From assembly GCA_015680905.1 (NCBI GenBank), contig CM027378.1, forward strand, positions 104,615,501 through 104,679,500: a stretch of DNA of 64,000 bases, in the 5' to 3' direction. The stretch is from Coptis chinensis (lineage: Eukaryota > Streptophyta > Magnoliopsida > Ranunculales > Ranunculaceae). The notes below the pieces were generated by a model. That model made no database searches and had not been told where the DNA came from. It saw only the letters and a list, made by a program, of their open reading frames with translations. This document shows positions 23,652 to 35,118 of this stretch, piece by piece (the first letter of the stretch is position 1; every line of letters starts with the position of its first letter). Position numbers and translations under genes: made by a program.

Positions 23652-24396
23652 TGGAAAAGGCAAGGGTGAAGCTATTGAGGAACATATGAAGCGCAAGGCG
23701 ATGGAAGAGCCTTTAACATGCGTTAAGGGCGTCCATGCTATTGGTCGGGATTGTCTAAGCAGTATAGGTGTTTCTGAACCAAATAGCAGTCAGGAACAAC
23801 CGTTACTTAGTTATAGAGTTTGGGTTGTTCGGGAAGGAACAATGATGCTCTTCTTTTGAGAATTACTAATGCTCAAAATGGATTAACCTCTGTAAGGTTT
23901 TTTATTTATTTTTATTTATTTACTTTGTTGTTTGATTTATTAAAGTTAAATGTTTTATATAGGTTCAATTGCTCCTTGATGATGTGGTACGTCAGTACCA
24001 AGAATATTTAAATGTGCAGAGTAGTAGGATTGTTAGTTTAGTGGCTGACAATGAAAGGCTGGATATTGGAACTCATGTTGGTTGCAGTATTAAGAAAGAA
24101 ACTGAAGGAGCAACCACACAGAAGGTTGCAGATACCGGTTTGGAAGAGACAAAGCGTCATATAGTTCAGTTAGAGAAAACTCTAACTCAGTATCATCTGT
24201 GTGTTGAGGAGCTAGAGGAAGATCAGATGACTCTGAAAGGTCTATAGAGGCCCAAGAATTTGATCTCCGATGGGTCGATGGAAATCGCCTGCGAAGTGAA
24301 GAACATATCTACATGTTGGAGACAATGATATGTAATTTAGAGGTGGAGATAGATCGACTGAATTTGAACCGGAAGGATATGAGGAAGGCTCTATAA
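23652..24396 (+). pseudogene. Unrecognised coiled-coil gene remnant
   Basis: Coding-like sequence starts near 23652 (GEAIEEHMKRKAMEEPLTCV, later SSIGVSEPNSSQEQPLLSYR), shifts frame near 23830 (NNDALLLRITNAQNGLTS), and after a short intron-like gap (GTAAGG at 23894, AG at 23961-23962) continues QLLLDDVVRQYQEYLNVQSS, LVADNERLDIGTHVG and LEETKRHIVQLEKTLTQYHL. The frame stops at 24247, but another frame carries on with EAQEFDLRWVDGNRLRSEEH and LEVEIDRLNLNRKDMRKAL to a stop at about 24396. Heptad-like Leu spacing suggests a coiled coil. I do not recognise the family. Two frame changes suggest a decayed gene, unless further introns were missed. Confidence 0.45.
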
Positions 24397-25818
24397 GGCT
24401 ATGCCCCACTAATATAAATAATATAAGTTTATTATTTATCTCAAAATTTGTGTTATTTAATAATATTAACGTATGGTTGATACAATGTCAGTTGCTTCCG
24501 ACTTTTTTTTTAATATGCATTAATCGATAAGTTACCAATTTTGTTTTTTTCAAGTGGTTGATAAATGGATTTTTTTTGTCAATTGATATTTTCTATATTA
24601 TGGATTCCACTTGTTTAATAATCAAAACCAATTTTTTTAATGTGTTGTTTGTTTGATTGTTTCCCACCAACAAATGGACCTCATCATATGCTAAGTCACG
24701 CCTAAACTACTTTTTTTTTTGGTTTTTTGTTAAAATTTTTCATCCTTTTGAGATAAAAAAAAGATAAATTCAAGTTTGAAATTATGAGATAGGAATTACC
24801 ATTTAAGTAGTTTTTTTTTTAACTTAATCAAGCAGAAGAGTCAACTTTTAAAGCTGTAGGGGTGATTGTGAGGAATTTATAGACGTCTCTATAAAAAAAT
24901 ATTGAGAAACAAAAAAAATACATGTATAATTTCAAAACATGATTTATCATAACCAAACTTTTAAATAGGTGTTTCAGCACAATATAATTATTCATATGTT
25001 AATGTTGAGAAAATTAAATAGTATGTATTGTTATAATAAGAAGAAGCAATCAAACACGAATATGATAGCGCATGTCTTGTACACCCACAAAGTGTAATGC
25101 TATTGCATGATAGTTACTATGCATTTAGTTAGCCATAAGTATAGTTGGTTATTTTGATGAAATTTTCGGAATGTCGCTGAATATTTTGGTTTTTGAGAAA
25201 TTCGTAATTCCAGATGTTTTGTAGGAAAAATCTAAATTTCGAAATGTTCTTGTAGTATAACGGAATAAGCAGCGTAATTCTATTTTTTAGATTTCGCAGA
25301 ATTACGCAGATTTCGAACTCTTGGACTATGGTTGTAAGTAAGAGTTTGGAACAAAAAATGGATCAGATGGAGGCATAATATATATATTTGATATTTTTTT
25401 TTTAATATTTAGATAAGTTTATTTTATTGATGGGAAGCTCATGTACAAAGGTTGTTATACTTGGTTACAGCAGGAAGTTATTTAAAAATAAACATATGTA
25501 CATAAATATTATTACAACACTCCGATCCACATGCCTTGACTAGAGTAAAATCCTCAGCATTTATTAGATGAACCCAGCATCGGATGGAGATTGCCGTAGT
25601 ACTCACTCGTTTTCCATTTTGCAGTAGACATATAAGGAAATAAAGATACAGATATAACACAATTGACTCTTCATTCATAGATGGCTTCTACAATGTAGGT
25701 CAAAAACAATAAACGTTGTTATATTTCCCCGGTAGCAAATAAAGGAAATGAATATTTAAATAATAACACACAAAAGTGTGTGTTGTTCATTTACCTAGAA
25801 TTTTTTTTTTTTTTTTTT
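24397..25818. other. Non-coding, A+T-rich
   Basis: No gene recognised. A 22-base T run at 25801-25820 lies against the stop codon of the RPA-like gene and may hold its poly(A) region. Confidence 0.45.
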
Positions 25819-26890
25819 TTATGGTTGTATCTCAGTGTTGTTTTCGTTGGTTGAACCATCTTTTCCAACCATTTCACCAATTGCGAGCTGATTTCCCTAT
25901 GTTAAAAATGTATAATTGTTAATGCATTTAAATAAATTTTTGTCAGGGGAAAAAAACAAAATAAATTAAAAAAAAAACATAACTTTACTTTCTCAACCAC
26001 TTGACTATCTAAGTCAGTTTTTTCAGGGTAAACTTTGTCAATGGTAAATGATTCAAAAGTTTCCTTGGCATTGAAGCCGTTGATTTGCACTTGAAAGATG
26101 TAAGATCTTCCTTCAATTTTTTGAAGTTCTCTTGAAACTGCATCGAGACCATTCACCTATTTTTTGGATAAGAAATGTTTCAACTTATATTCAAAGGATA
26201 TATTAATGAATTTTGAATTAGCTTGCATGTTGGATTAGGTCTAGCTCTTCGACCGACTTCATAACCAAGTCTTCAGCATGCTTGTTGAAAGCGATAAAAG
26301 TGGTGATATCGGAGAAATCATTCACACACATTCGAAGCTTATACCTACTTTGAAATTAGAATGTGCTGAAGGATATAGTTGAATACATAAAGGAAAAACA
26401 GGTAAAATACGTAAGTTTTATTTTACCAACCTTTTCTCTGTTTCCACCTTACACTTGGAACAAGGTTTATCGGATTCAATTTGTGGGATAGTTATCTTAC
26501 AACATCTGAAGCAATTGTAGAACCAATTAAAACTATATACTTTGTCTACTATGGCAAAGCAAGTATAGCTTGATCTGTTTTGTGATTCATCTCTTCCAAG
26601 TTCCTTTAATTTAGTTATGGTCACTCTTCTATCTCTAAGTAGTTCTTCTTCAGAAAGATTTTCAATGGGACCCTCCACCTCGACGAAAATGTATGTACCT
26701 CGGATGCTAGTATGCAACAAAAAAAAAAGTATGTATTATAATGGGAATAGGAAAAAAAAATGCAAATGAATCGCAATTCCCTAAATACGCAAAGCAATTT
26801 AGGGAAAGGAAATTGAACCCAATGTAACACATTCATTTATAGTGCTAACGAATATAGTTTATGTTAATAATTTTTTGGTAAAAAATAATT

Positions 26891-26944
<54 letters not shown>

Positions 26945-28080
26945 CACTTGCGCTTGTATTCAGCAACAACGTCAATTTCTAGGTTGATATAGATTTTTGT
27001 CCCGCTAAGAGATGAAAGTGTAATTTTGTCTACAACAAAAACTGTATTAAAAACCCTTTTTATTGGATGAAATTTCAAATATGATAATTTGATATTAATT
27101 AATATTCGTTACCAGCATAAATTGTAAACAATATCAATGTATATGTGTCTTGATAATTTTTTGCATTCAGCGAAGTTGCTATAGTGATCACATTATGCTT
27201 AGTCATAATGTCCTCTGGAATTGATTTACCCAGATCACCCCACAAAGCAATTGTTATTTCGGTGCTGCTATAGATTGGGTAGACTTCATTAAGTTACAAC
27301 AATATATTTGTTTTGTTAACTAAAGATATAAATGTTTTACTCACTTCTTATCCATGATTACGATCTCTTGTAAATTTGATCCTGATTTTTCTTTTGGGTT
27401 GCCAACTCTCTTCAAGACACCAATAATATCTACGTGTTGACGTAAATAGAACATTAGAAGTTCTATCATTTAGCTTCTCAAGTGAAAAGAATGATTAATC
27501 TAATGTGAAATTATAAATTAGATGAAATATTTAAGCATAAAGTTCTAATATATAACCTGATAAAAGAGTTTTCCGTTTAGCCCTTTCTTGAAGGTTTTTG
27601 AAGTCCACAAAATTGAACTTGTGCCTTGCTATTTCATGCCCTTCTTTATCTACTGATTCTATCAATATCTCTGGCTTCAAATGAATCACAAATGGATGCA
27701 CCACTGGCCGATAGGTTGTTGCTAACATCACATCAAATCTTTGAATGAGGTAGATTTTTCCTCCTTCTATCACATTTCCTTTTGCAAATTTGTCAAATTC
27801 TTTAAAAATTTTCGATACCAATTTTGTATGTACGTGAGTTCCCTATTCATAAAGAATTAAAAAAAAAAAGTTATTTTGCATGTACGTTATTTTTTTTAAA
27901 AACAATCTTAAGCCTAATGTGCCCGATTACCTGAACATCTAATGGCAAAAAGTCTATGCTTAAGACGTTGTTGTTATTCAAGTCAATTGACTCCCACATT
28001 CTTGTCACATGAACCTTAACTTTCCACTTATCAGTTCCTGTTTGGAGATTAGCAAGGAATTGACATGCTTATGTTGCCAT
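25819..28080 (-). CDS. RPA70-like single-strand DNA-binding protein (Helitron-type), near-intact
   Basis: Nine exons join in one frame: 28080-27931, 27842-27557, 27429-27345, 27267-27113, 27029-26948, 26706-26431, 26344-26227, 26156-25989, 25896-25819; 1398 bases, 466 codons with stop. All introns are GT-AG except a probable GC-AG one after 26227. OB folds are visible: the first with WKVKVHVTRMWESID and TTYRPVVHPFVIHLKP, the second with EITIALWGDLGKSIPED, the third with a Cys4-type finger (CFRCCKITIP...CSKC) and SYIFQVQINGFNAKETFESF, as in plant RPA1 proteins and the RPA-like genes of Helitrons. The single defect seen is TAA at codon 4 (28069-28071) in MAT*ACQFLANLQTGTDKW; a start elsewhere or a missed intron could avoid it. 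A (TA)n tract lies in one intron. Expected role: coating single-stranded DNA during rolling-circle transposition. Confidence 0.8.
26893..26942. repeat. (TA)n microsatellite in an intron of the RPA-like gene
   Basis: About 24 TA units next to the donor site at 26947. Confidence 0.9.
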
Positions 28081-29873
28081 TTGGCAATGGTAGCTTGTGG
28101 AATAAGTTTTCTGAAGTGAAATAGACGTTTTTTTTTAAAGAAAAAATGAATCACTCTAATGAACTCAGAACATTAAAGAGAGAGTGGAGAGATTATATAA
28201 GTTTTTGCATTAACAAAGTAAGGTAATCTAGTCTATATGTCAACGTAGGCCAACCTACCTAATAATAAATTTTAATAAGACAAAGTACATTTTTTTTTTA
28301 TAATGAATTTGTTGTCAATATACGTCAAGATTTAGATATGTACTGCAGATATGTAAATTTGAGTCCTGCCCGGGATAACAATGTGCGACTCAAAGCTGTT
28401 CAATCCCACTCTTACTATACAACCAACTAATTTTGGATATTTTTACTTTTTTTTGCTCCCCTACAATGTTATTATTGTCTCTTAGCATGATTAAGTGGGG
28501 TTGTGTTCTATCAACTTTGGATGATAAATCTGCTTAACAATAATTTTGTTTGATACAGAAAACAATAATCTAAAGTGTCACGGACACTGATGGCTCTTTA
28601 CTTTGTGTCAACTATTTAATAACTTTATTGTTGCCGACCTCAAGAGTTAGATATGTACTGCAGATATGTAAATTTAAGTCCCGCCCATGATAACAATGTG
28701 CGGGTCAGAGCTGTTCGACCCCACTTTTACTATGCAACCTCCTAATTTTATATTTTAAACTCTTTTTTGTTCCCCTACAATGTTATTATTGCCTTTTAGC
28801 ATGATTGAATAGTTATTATTCTCCTAATTTAATGTGTCATGGACACTGATGTTTCTCTACATTATGTACACTATTTAACATCTTTATTGCTGTTGACGTC
28901 AAAATTGAGATATGTATTACAGATATGTAAATTTAAGTCCCGCCCGTGATAGCAATGTGCGGCTCAAAGTTGTTTGATCCCACCCTCACTATGCAACCTA
29001 CTAAATTTATATTTTTAACCTTTTTTTTTTGCTCCCCTACAATGTTATTATTGTCTCTTAGCATGATTGAGTGAGTGGGTCCCTCAAGGCCACTGGCGAG
29101 GCAGTATTCGGTCGAATTTCCAACCAGGGCCTTGGGATTAGTCGAGGTGACATAAGCTAGCCCGGACGCCTGGTTAGGAAAAAAAGAGTGGGGGTGTGTT
29201 CTATCAACTGTGGATGATAAATCTTATTAACAATAATTTTGTTTGACACAGAAAACAATAATTTAATGTGTCACGGACACTGATGGCTTTTTACATTTTG
29301 TCAACTATTTAATAACTTTATTGTTGCCGACCTCAAGATTTAGATATGTTCTGCAGATATGTAAATTTCAGTCTCGCCTGTGATAGCAATGTGCAGCTCA
29401 GAGCTGTTCGACCCAACTCTTACTATGCAATCTACTATTTTTATATGTTTAACTTTTTTTCACTCCCCTATAATCAGTACACCATAACAGGATATTTGTA
29501 ACACATACCTATTTTGCTTTGCAACAGTTTTTTAGAGTTGGTAAGTTGCCTACGCTTTGTAAGCGTTGAGAATGTTGTTAAGTGTTGCTTAAATTCGCAT
29601 GAATTTCAAGAATTAATTTCTAACGCTAAAAACCTTGTGATAAGTGTTAGAAATCCCAAAAAACCAAAACAACTTCGAAATTTCGGAAAGTGGGAAACAA
29701 AAAAGAAATCGCGCTCGTATGTCGAAATAGAAAACCACTCTTTCTCTCTCACAGCCGCTACTACTCTCTTCCCAATCTTAGGGTTTTGTTATCGCTGCTC
29801 GATTTTCAAATTTTAACTACCAAATTTTGAAACTTTAAGAGACCAGCGTTCTTAATTTGGTTTTACTTTAAGA

Positions 29874-32868
29874 TGGCTTCATCGGTTGGGGTATGTATAT
29901 CACCTTTCTCTCAATTTCTAACCATCTTACTATTTTGCATTCTTTTGATGTTCAAGGAAGTGGTGGTATCAATGTTAATTGTGCAGTATTTCACATCCAG
30001 GAAAAACCAGATGGTAGCTTCCATGCCCATGTCCACCGGATTGATCATCACCCCCTCTGAGATGTCCTTCATATGAACGACTGCTTTACCTTGTAAGTAC
30101 CTTTGAAACCATCCCCTTCCCTTTCAGTGGAGCACTTAGTTCCTAGTTTCTAATTATTGGCCAATTTTAACTTGCCTCTTTTTTTTGCTCCCTCTACAGG
30201 AAAAGGTCTCGACGACACTCTCCAACTTCTCCTGACCCTGTTCTTCAAAGTTTGTGCTCTACTACTCCATTTTTATCAAATTTTTACTCGATAACTGGGA
30301 TAAACATTTTCAGATCTTCTTGCTTTTCCCCTATCAGATACTATTGTTGTTTTCTTGCAAAACGGTCTCTTACTTGTTGACATAACTTGAGAGTTTTGTT
30401 GTCTATTGTTGTTTATAGGTATTATTATGGGTCTTTTAGAATGATTACTTATTTCTGCTAGATTTTCTTTCTTATGATATGTATATATATATATGAGGGC
30501 CAACCAACATTTCACTGATTCATTCTTCCTCTTAGTTAGATCTGCAATTTAAATTTTCTAAATTCACCTTATAACATTCAAATTAATCAATTACGACATA
30601 ACATATGTTGAATATGAAATTCTTGAGTTGTCCCAAGGGATCCCCTGTCCAAATATCGAATGAGGAATCCCCTTATTAAAAGAATACCTTATTTTGAGCA
30701 TAGTGAAGCTCGGCTCGATAAGCTTGAATTCTGTCTTTGATTCCATGGTCCCTTGTTATTTGATTCCACACTCCTAATCCAGTATAACTATCCATAACCT
30801 ACTAATTTGAATGATACTTGTAAAATATATTATTTTTTCGTAAAAGTTTATATTCTCTTTTTCATATATACAATCGTAAGTCCCACGCAAACACGTGTGC
30901 AATGCTAGTGATGTTTAATGAAAAAGTGTTCTAACTGTTATTGTCCATTTGTGTTGTTTCTTGCTACAGTTGAACAGACAATGTCAAGGATTCATGTGAC
31001 ACCACAGGTGCTTATGCTCAGAAAGATTTGGTTTTCTTGTTATACACTGTTGAAGTTTTTATTGATGGTGTCATTGTTAATGTGAATTTGGGGCTTTTGC
31101 ATTGGTGCCGATGCAAATCATGTCAGAAGTCCTAGTTGTGTATTTGTTTCCATCTTTTCTGCGTAGGCCTCTAGACATGCACGTTGAATATATGTTGGTG
31201 GCCTTCGTTCAGGGACAAGCAAAGAGGTGTTGTTATGTTATTTATTTAACTTACTGTATCGTCAAACTTGTTTTTTCCTCATAGGAAGAGGATATCCATT
31301 CACAAAATAAAAATGTACCAGTTTTAATTAAAATAGAGATGCCGATCACAAGTAGGGATACTTCGAAGTTCTAAAAATCTTAGAGTACAAAATAGTTCTT
31401 CAAAATCTATTTATCTTAAATTGACGAGTCATTATTTCTCGAGATGCATATAAAGCAATACAAAAAATCGGCCCTAGAAGACCTCTGTCTGTAGTTTATT
31501 TTAGGCGGTGCATCCGCCGACTCACCTATGCTTCTAGTCCTTTGTTAGGTTGACACCAACTGAGTGATGAAAGAACAACAAAGACAAGTACACTACACAA
31601 ACTCGAGAAAAAACAATAATCCACCACCCTATGGATAGTCACCACTAACCAAAGGGATACAAGTTGTATCACGGAGAAGAACTCCATCTCAAGAAAAGTA
31701 CAACGACTTCATTGAAAATACTAGTTCATTTCAAATACAAGTCTTAGAGATATTTATAAATAAGTAGAAATTGCAAGTCCATAGAGACAAGCGTAAAAAC
31801 TTATGCAGATTTTCCCATGGTTCATAGTTAAAACTGAATAGATTGGATAAGTTTTCGACCATACGCTTAGCCGGCTTAGGCAAGCCTTCCACATATATAA
31901 AGCGTAAGTCTTCAAGCATTCCCTCCAGACGCTTCTTGACGTTGTTGATTGATATGGGCACGCAATTGACCAAAAAAAGGCCAGAATGGTAATAGTTATC
32001 GCTTATAGGCAAGTTTAGTCAGGGTTATACTTAACCCTCTATTGTCTGGGATCGGTTGAGCTTGTCTCGGATTTCTTGTAGCCTTGTAGGTGTTGCTTAT
32101 TGCAGCTTCTTATTGGTGTGATATTATGTGACTTTATAGGGAAGCACAACAATGTATCTTAAATGGATTGCAGAATAAACAAGTCAATATCGCTAATAAG
32201 TAATAACATATCTTTCCAATGTGGATATTGCTTTTTCTATTTTCTTCCTCTGAGAGAGAGTTGAAAGTTGAGAGTTTAACTTTTATTTCCCCATTTCTTC
32301 TCTTTTGGAATGCCTTCATATTCTTTTTGTTGTTTCTATTATTTGCTCATAAATTTTGTTTTTCTGCTTCTAGTTAATTTTATAATTTCCTTATATTGAC
32401 TGAATGACGAGTGTTTTTCCAGAATGTCAAAGATACCTTATGCGTTATAGCTGAAATATGAAAGTGAAATATAAAGACAGAGTGATTGATTCACATATTG
32501 GCATTGTATTTCTAGGTATATATTGATGGTATTTGCCTAATGTTTTATTTCATTGTTCTAACTATTGTATCCCTTGAAACAGGCAATTGTGGAGTTGTTT
32601 AATTGTAAAGTAAAAGGATCTTTCTATTTAGGTCCTTTCTCACCTAAAATATTTAACTATGCACTCTTTTTGTTTTGGTTTCTCATTATACAAGTTCACG
32701 TGTCGCTCTTGCATCTGTATTTATAGGTGTTGTACTTGATGTGTATGTTAATCAAGAGGAGAGTTATGCTATTGTGGATTTTTTTTCAGTGGAAAAAGCA
32801 AGTCGAGCGATGAGTGACACAAAATTGTGGATGCCACGCTTATTAATTTTTCAAAATTGTGGAATTTA
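29874..32868 (+). pseudogene. Captured gene fragments, one with an RRM-like end (U2AF65-like?)
   Basis: A CT-rich leader with TTAGGGTTTTG is followed by ATGGCTTCATCGGTTGGG and a GTATGT donor. A further exon after TGTGCAG encodes FHIQEKPDGSFHAHVHRIDH, and one after CTACAG can read RKRSRRHSPTSPDPVLQ. Far downstream, 32720-32830 encodes GVVLDVYVNQEESYAIVDFF then SVEKASRAMS, which resembles the second half of an RRM, closest in memory to U2AF65 (VNVYINHEKKFAFVE..SVEEASNAM). Whether all pieces come from one gene is unknown. All lie inside the CACTA element and no continuous frame exists. Confidence 0.4.
30884..30908 (+). other. Probable Helitron 3' terminus, plus strand
   Basis: CACG stem, loop, CGTG, then TGCAATG and CTAG followed by T, the hairpin plus CTRR pattern. 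The matching 5' end was not located. It would be a small Helitron nested inside the CACTA element. Confidence 0.45.
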
Positions 32869-34500
32869 AAATCTGTTCTTTCTTTCTTATTTCAAATGTT
32901 ACTGAAATTCAATTCTTTGTAAGTTATTTAATTTTTCATTTTTATGGGTATTTAGTGACACAAAATTGTGAATGCCATTCATTTTTTGTAGGTTTAGCGG
33001 GTCTCGCTACAAAATATGAGAAATTATTATTTTTTTATCAGCAACACATCAGTAATGGTTTATAACCGTTACAAATGTTTTAAATTTGTATACAAAATAG
33101 TTATAAAAAGCATTACAAATCATTATTGCAACCGTTAATAGCCGTTGGAAATTTCTGTTTGCAACACTTATTAACCGTTTCAAATATTTTCAACACTTTA
33201 CCTACGCCATATTTGCAACGCTTAAAAAGCATTGCGAAAATGATTAGCAACGGTTTTTTGCCTTTGCAAATAGCCTGCTATGGTGTAGTGAATGTTATTA
33301 CTGCATATATGTAAATTTAAGTCTCGCCCGTGGTAACAATGTGCGGCTCAAAGCTGTTCAATACCACCCTAACAATGCAACTTACTAATTTTTTATTTTT
33401 TATTTTTTTTTGTTCCCCTACAATGTTGTTACTGCCTCTTAGCATAAATACAACATAACATATATATTATTTTAAACTTAGGCAATCTAGTACATATGTC
33501 AATAGACAACCTAGCCAATTATTATCTTAAATAAGACCAAGTCCATACTATTTTTAGAATAAATATGTCGCCAATATATATTATTGTATCTCTTTAATTT
33601 AAGTCTAATCTAGTCTACCCATAAAGCGTAGATGAAATATCTTACTAATAATTTTAGTTGACACAAAAACATTTTACTATCTAACGGATCTTTGTATCTC
33701 TCTATGTCGTTTTTACTATTAGTCAATTCTCATTTGCTAATGATAAGATTTGGATATGTACGAAAGATACCCACATTTGAATCATGTGCACAATAATAAG
33801 GTCTACCTAAGAACTATAACGTAGTCAACTATTATCTTAATTAAATAAGACAAAGTTCATTTTTTTAAAAAATCAATATATGGCCAATATACATTATTGC
33901 ATCTGTTTAATTTAAGTCTAATCGAGTCTACCTATCAAGCGTAGATGAAATATCTTATTAAGAATTTCACCTAACAAAAAAAAAATCATTTTAATGTATA
34001 ACGGATTTTTGTATCTCTCTATCTCGTTTTCACTATTAGTTAATGCTCATTTGCTAATGATAAGATTTGGATATGTACGAAAGATATCCAGATTTGACTC
34101 CCATTAACAATAATAAGGTTTGCTTAAGAACTATTATTCAACCGTGACTACGCTACCGACCGACTTAATATTTAAAACAAATTTTACTACACCACAATTA
34201 TCTTTTGGCATAATAGAATGGTTGAGTGGGGTTTGGCCAAGATGATCATATATCACAATATTTGACATTTTCATAATATGTCAGGTTTGCATTTTTTTAT
34301 ATAAGGGAAAATATATGTACTTGCCCACATTTACATGCTCTAGTATGCTTTTTAATTATATTGAATAAGACAGATGTCATTTTTTTTTTTGCAAATAAAT
34401 GTACCGTCAATGCACATTATTGTATCACTTTATTTTAGGTCTAATTGAGTTTACACGTCAAGTATGGATAATCATTTTAACAAACAAACCCCTCAATCAA

Positions 34501-35118
34501 CTTAATTTAATTGATTAAGTCTTGCCCTGTTGATGAATGACGGGCATCTGATAGCTAAACTTGATAAGGTGAAAAGTTGACACAGTTCAAAAATAGCCAC
34601 ATACCTTATAAGTTGTTTATAATATTCTTTTAGATTGTAGTTGGTTAATTACGCTAAGCTGGTCAGCCATCAAGCACATTATATGCATCATACAAAGCAT
34701 CCTTCAAGCCCATCTTCAATTGTTGATAAGTTCTGAAAAGCCTCTTAACTTATTTGGGATCACCTCCAAAATAAACTGCAAGGATAAAAGCGTTGAGTTC
34801 AATAAAAACGATTTAAATCATATCAATACCGAGAAAAAAAAATGGTTAAATTGTACATAAAAATGAGTAAACATCGTTAACCTTGTTTGTTGGGTTAAAG
34901 TTTGCCCAACGTCCACATGAAAAATTGAAGGGATTTTTGAAATGGATGTTTTTTTAGGTTTTATACTGTATAACAATGAGACTCGGTCGCCATATAAATT
35001 AAGCAAGAAACAAAATAATATATATGTGCTTAAAGTAATATTTAGCCAGACAATAGCAAAACCTACCACTTGTAACTAAACATTGCAAGAATCTAGAATG
35101 TCATTGTAGACAACATTT
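34501..35118. other. Non-coding region 3' of the Rep/helicase gene
   Basis: No coding region; likely the 3' flank of the Rep/helicase gene. Confidence 0.45.

Larger units (their letters stand above)
29475..33290 (+). mobile_element. Non-autonomous CACTA element with captured exon fragments
   Basis: The left end CAGTACACCATAACAGG and the right end CCTGCTATGGTGTAGTG are inverted repeats of CACTACACCATARCAGG, with one change at the left. The flanks carry an exact 3 bp duplication AAT (29472-29474 and 33291-33293). Subterminal regions are filled with inverted copies of TTGCAAC and AACGGTT-like words (29500-29600, 33040-33270). No transposase. Between them are a 5'-UTR-like stretch, short exons and a Helitron 3' end. 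The tandem repeat unit it interrupts reads through if the element is removed. Confidence 0.9.
28200..34500. repeat. Field of tandem repeats of about 300 bp, split by a CACTA element
   Basis: One repeat type has the word AGATATGT..GCAGATATGTAAATTT followed by GCCCGTGATAACAATGTGCG and CTCCCCTACAATGTTATTATTG; copies start near 28330, 28640, 28910, 29335 and 33300. A second type has TTTAAGTCTAATCTAGTCTA, GCGTAGATGAAATATCTTA and TGCTAATGATAAGATTTGGA; copies start near 33480 and 33825, with weaker traces near 28210 and 34340. Copies differ by many changes, so the array is old. The CACTA element at 29475-33290 interrupts it. No coding region of its own. Part of the Helitron on present reading. Confidence 0.75.
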
